Assembly (NCBI GenBank): GCA_947561395.2 | Contig: OX387184.1 | Coordinates: forward strand, 14,550,205 to 14,614,204 | Source: Buxus sempervirens | Lineage: Eukaryota; Streptophyta; Magnoliopsida; Buxales; Buxaceae | DNA length: 64,000 nucleotides | Reading direction: 5' to 3' | Shown: positions 60,959 through 64,000 of the stretch, in pieces | Numbering within the stretch: the stretch's first letter is position 1 | Layout: the number at the start of each line of letters is the position of its first letter | Program-made: the position numbers and the translations under genes | The notes under the pieces: generated by a model | Database searches by the model: none | What the model saw: the letters and a program-made list of their open reading frames with translations, nothing else | Told to the model about the DNA's origin: nothing

Positions 60959-61105
60959 TTCTAGAAACATGTGGAACCTCCGGATTCGCGGTTACAACCA
61001 GAGAAATTCTGGAAGTTCACAGGAGAACTTTCCTTCCTCCAATAACCAGAAGCGCATCAGAAAATTCTGGAATTTTCGGTCTCAACCCCTTCTCTACTAT
61101 AAATA
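60959..61105 (+). promoter_or_regulatory. Heat-shock promoter: heat shock elements and TATA box
   Basis: At 61060-61077 a perfect four-unit heat shock element reads GAAaaTTCtgGAAttTTC. Shorter sites are TTCtaGAA at 60959-60966 and TTCtgGAA at 61007-61014. A TATA box (TATAAATA) lies at 61098-61105, about 140 bp before the ATG. The spacing is that of a strong HSF-driven promoter. Confidence 0.88.
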
Positions 61106-61242
61106 TCGAATCCATCCTTCCCCCCTCAAATCGTCGAAGAGCAACGGTTCTGTGAAAATCGTGTGATCATTAGCTAATCGGTTCTCTGTTAAGCATTTCT
61201 CTCCGTCTTCAAATCAAAAGCGTCGAAGTTCTTAAAGACAGG

Positions 61243-61728
61243 ATGTCGATCGTTCCAAGCATCTTCAGCGGTCCTCGAAGCAACGTCTTCGATCCATTCT
61301 CTCAAGACATCTGGGAATCTTTCCGAGGCTTTCCCTTCAACTCCAATTCCGCACTTACCAAATTTTCTGATTCGGCTCGTGAGATATCGGGGTTTGTCGG
61401 CACGAACATCGACTGGAAGGAGACCCCGGAGGCCCATATCTTCAAGGCCGATCTTCCTGGGATTAAGAAAGAAGAAGTGAAGGTGGAAATCGAGGAGGGT
61501 AGAGTCCTGCAGATCAGTGGGGAGAAGAGCAAGCAGCAGGAGGAAAAGAACGACAAGTGGCATCGCCTCGAGCGGAGCAGCGGAACGTTCCTGCGGCGGT
61601 TCCGTCTGCCGGAGAACGCAAAGACGGATCAGGTGAAGGCGAGTATGGAGAATGGAGTTCTAACGGTGACTGTTCCTAAAGAGGAACTGAAGAAGCCTGA
61701 GGTCAAAGCCATTGAAGTTTCTGGTTAA
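61243..61728 (+). CDS. Class I cytosolic small heat shock protein, 161 aa (about 18 kDa)
   Basis: Begins [20 protein letters not shown], the class I N-terminal arm, with WESFRGF and then [20 protein letters not shown] opening the alpha-crystallin domain (about residues 52-150). Other class I blocks are [40 protein letters not shown] and [16 protein letters not shown]. The C-terminus KAIEVSG holds the I-x-V anchoring motif. Length and the intronless structure are typical. It works as an ATP-independent chaperone that forms dodecamers and holds unfolding proteins in the cytosol during heat stress. Regulation by HSFs is supported by the perfect heat shock element 166 bp upstream. It is divergently or independently placed relative to the mTERF gene, with no shared promoter. 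Two AATAAA signals follow at 61838 and 61852. Confidence 0.96.
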   Translation: MSIVPSIFSGPRSNVFDPFSQDIWESFRGFPFNSNSALTKFSDSAREISGFVGTNIDWKETPEAHIFKADLPGIKKEEVKVEIEEGRVLQISGEKSKQQEEKNDKWHRLERSSGTFLRRFRLPENAKTDQVKASMENGVLTVTVPKEELKKPEVKAIEVSG

Positions 61729-61837
61729 TCTCTGTACGCTGTAGACGGGAAGAAGGGGAAATCTGATATATGATGTCTAAAACAAGAAAAATGATAAAAG
61801 TGTAATGAAGTTTGTTTTGTAACGTGGAATCAAGTGT

Positions 61838-61857
61838 AATAAAATGAGTTTAATAAA
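61838..61857 (+). terminator. Polyadenylation signals of the small heat shock gene
   Basis: AATAAA occurs at 61838-61843 and 61852-61857, 110-130 bp after the stop codon, in a T/A-rich context suited to plant 3' end formation. Confidence 0.6.
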
Positions 61858-61869
61858 ATGAGAGTTAAT

Positions 61870-64000
61870 GGGTTCCTTTCTTGCGATTTTCTCTTTGCCT
61901 TTCTTTGTTATCAATCTTTTATCGAGGTATGATTTCGTCTTTTTGTGAAATTCTACACTTCTGTATGGGAGTCTGGATCAAGAATTAATCCCTTGCATCA
62001 AAAAGTCTCAAGAATTGATTCCTTCATTAGGATTGTGCAGAGATGTGATTGGATCATCCCAAGAATTTGTTGTGGTGAAGTCCCAGCACTTGTGAATAAT
62101 TTACTTAATACTTTGAAGTTCAAACAAACTAATAAAGCAATGGTAGTACACCAAAATGGTAATACACCAAACACATAAATCAAAGTATAAACAAAGCTAT
62201 TAAGTGTATAGGAAAAATAAAGTAGAAGCACAACCACAAACAATAGACGAGATTTAACGTGGTTCGGCACTAAAACCTACGTCGCAAGATGAAATTCCAC
62301 TATCAATGAAAGGATTATAACAAGAGAGGATTTGGAAGATTTACCTCTCTACAAGTTTGATACATAAACCATTTACCTAATCCCCACAACTTGCAACGTT
62401 CTACAATATGCTTGTAACCTCAAAAATTATGAAAGAACCCCCAAATACCTTAGAACAAACCTTGCAAGAGATGGAATGGTGAAAACCTTTGTCTCTTCTC
62501 TCTCCTTCTCCTCCTCTCTTATATATCTCTCTCTTAATAGAACCCCATGTAGATGGATGTATAAAGTACTTGATTAGGTCTGTTTTTACCTCTCCTTTCA
62601 GTTAAATAATCTTCAATACATGCTTCTTAACGTTCTATTTTACTTACATAAATATGATCTTGCAAATTTTAAACAAAGCATTGGGAACTATTTTGTTTGG
62701 AGATCTTTTTTATTATTTTTTTTGCTGTCAGTGGATTATGCATGCAATCCAAGTTTGTCTTTTTGTGCAATAGGTGCTGTTGTCCTGAGTTTGGATTCTT
62801 GATAATGATTTTGTCTTTTTTGCAGGAAATGTATTTGCCTATGCGATTTCCTGAAGGTGATAGATGGTTAGCCTTTTGTAGTGGTGAGACCTGTGATTTT
62901 GTAGTGGTTAGCCTTTTTTGCTTTCAAATTATTTCTATTGATGAGCGATGATTTTTTTGGCTGTATAATTAGTTATATTCTCTATAAATTTTATTCTGTT
63001 TATTTCTATTGATTTATCATGAAATAATTTGTAGCTACTTTTTGTAGACTCATGAATTTATCAAATTATACTTACCAGGTTGACTCCTGTTTGAGGTTGG
63101 AGAAATGTTAAAGTCATCTTGAATATTCAGGTTAGATAAAATGCCCTCTTCTTGCATATGTAAAAACTTCTGATATGGTGAGCATTTTTCAACTAATGCA
63201 CTTGATATTTGAATCGTTAGCATACGGTGGGAACTTGGCTTTCATGTCTGTAACTTTTCTTGCAGTTTTCGTAGATGATATTGACTTCTTTTTAATCCAT
63301 TAGAGCACCTAAACTTTCCTTGGAACACTTATTGGGTTTCGGGTTTATCCGATTTTGTCAGCTCCCATGCAGGTATACACTTAGCAATGGTAGAGTCTTA
63401 GGCTCATATAGTTCTTAATTTTTACTTTTGTCTTTGGGTCATTTATCTCTACAAGAACTTAGGAACTTTAAGATATTGCATTTTGTGGAGTCTCGAATTA
63501 CAATTGGTGAACGTCTTATCTTTAAATTTCTTTCTATTATAATGCTTTGGGTTTTCTAATCTTATATATTATTTCTTTCCATATATATATATATGTTTTG
63601 TTATGTAAAACGTTCAAAAATTTTAGATTATTTTGAATCTCTACATTATTTTCTCAATGGCCACTTGCTTTTTTTTTCTTCTTTTTGAGCCTCCAAGGTT
63701 CTATGCTCTCTAAACCCAAAAAGTTGAATGTGAGAGAAATCCTATTCCGAGAAAGAATCATTGGCAATCTCTTCGTCAGAGCAATCCGCCATGGCTAATA
63801 TCAACACTCTCCTTGATACTGCTTCATGATAACAAACTATATGGTACTCTTTTGTTCCTTTTCAATTTCCATGTTTTCTCTTATTGTTGCTATTCCTTAT
63901 GCTCTCTTGGTGGCTTAATTCTCCTTAGTTTCCCCATTGAATTATGGATTATGTCCAAGCACTTGGCATATCGTGTTCATAGCTCTTATTCTTTCCCTCC
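61870..64000. other. Gene-free right edge
   Basis: No gene is supported. At about 62200-62570 a stretch with 'gatttaacgtggttcggc' and 'acctacgtcgcaag', ending in a TATATATCTCTCTC tract, resembles LTR sequence of plant Copia elements. 62810-62960 contains a good acceptor (ttttttgcag) but no recognisable exon. The last 300 bp may lead into a gene beyond the window. Confidence 0.35.

Noticed and set aside
62821..62960. Possible exon after a strong acceptor (ttttttgcag)
   Set aside because: The open reading is short, not recognisable, and has no partner exon in the window.

Overview
This is nuclear DNA of a flowering plant. The evidence is spliced protein genes with GT-AG introns, a plant stomatal peptide gene, an organelle-targeted mTERF gene, a class I small heat shock gene, AT-rich intergenic DNA and many plant-type transposon remnants. 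The species cannot be named from sequence alone. Long transposon-loaded introns (one of 7.1 kb) suggest a fairly large, slowly purged genome. Exon coordinates were derived by hand from splice signals, reading phase and recalled family sequence.

Layout: a tRNA-Val(CAC) (minus, 226-299) is followed by AT-rich repeats and an LTR-like block (about 2.48-3.17 kb). A UBA2-type RNA-binding protein gene lies at 3.8-5.0 kb (+), probably with spliced 3' UTR exons reaching about 12.3 kb. A split gene for an acidic nuclear-type protein lies at 13.5-17.2 kb (minus) and appears to use a GC-AG intron. A 2-kb element with 312-bp terminal inverted repeats (18.15-20.19 kb) carries a decayed histone H2A.X-like fragment. 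A UBA2 paralogue lies at 26.9-28.2 kb (minus). RAE1 fills 32.7-53.3 kb (+) in 11 coding exons. EPF2 (minus, three exons) lies at 55.0-55.7 kb, an intronless mTERF gene (+) at 57.6-59.2 kb, and a class I small heat shock protein gene (+) with a perfect heat shock element at 61.2-61.7 kb.

The genes do not form a pathway. Two (the UBA2 pair) bind RNA and one (RAE1) exports mRNA; the others act in stomatal patterning, organelle gene expression and heat protection. The most informative non-genic content is in RAE1. Intron 8 holds a 5.8-kb decayed hAT transposon with its own tandem array and a nested 335-bp MITE. Intron 6 holds a sibling MITE with the same ends and a second hAT-like family whose right end was later tandemly duplicated. 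No clearly new biological system was found. The best leads are this hAT family, the histone-carrying MULE-like element, the stop-codon/splice-donor arrangement shared by the UBA2 paralogues, and the apparent GC-AG intron.
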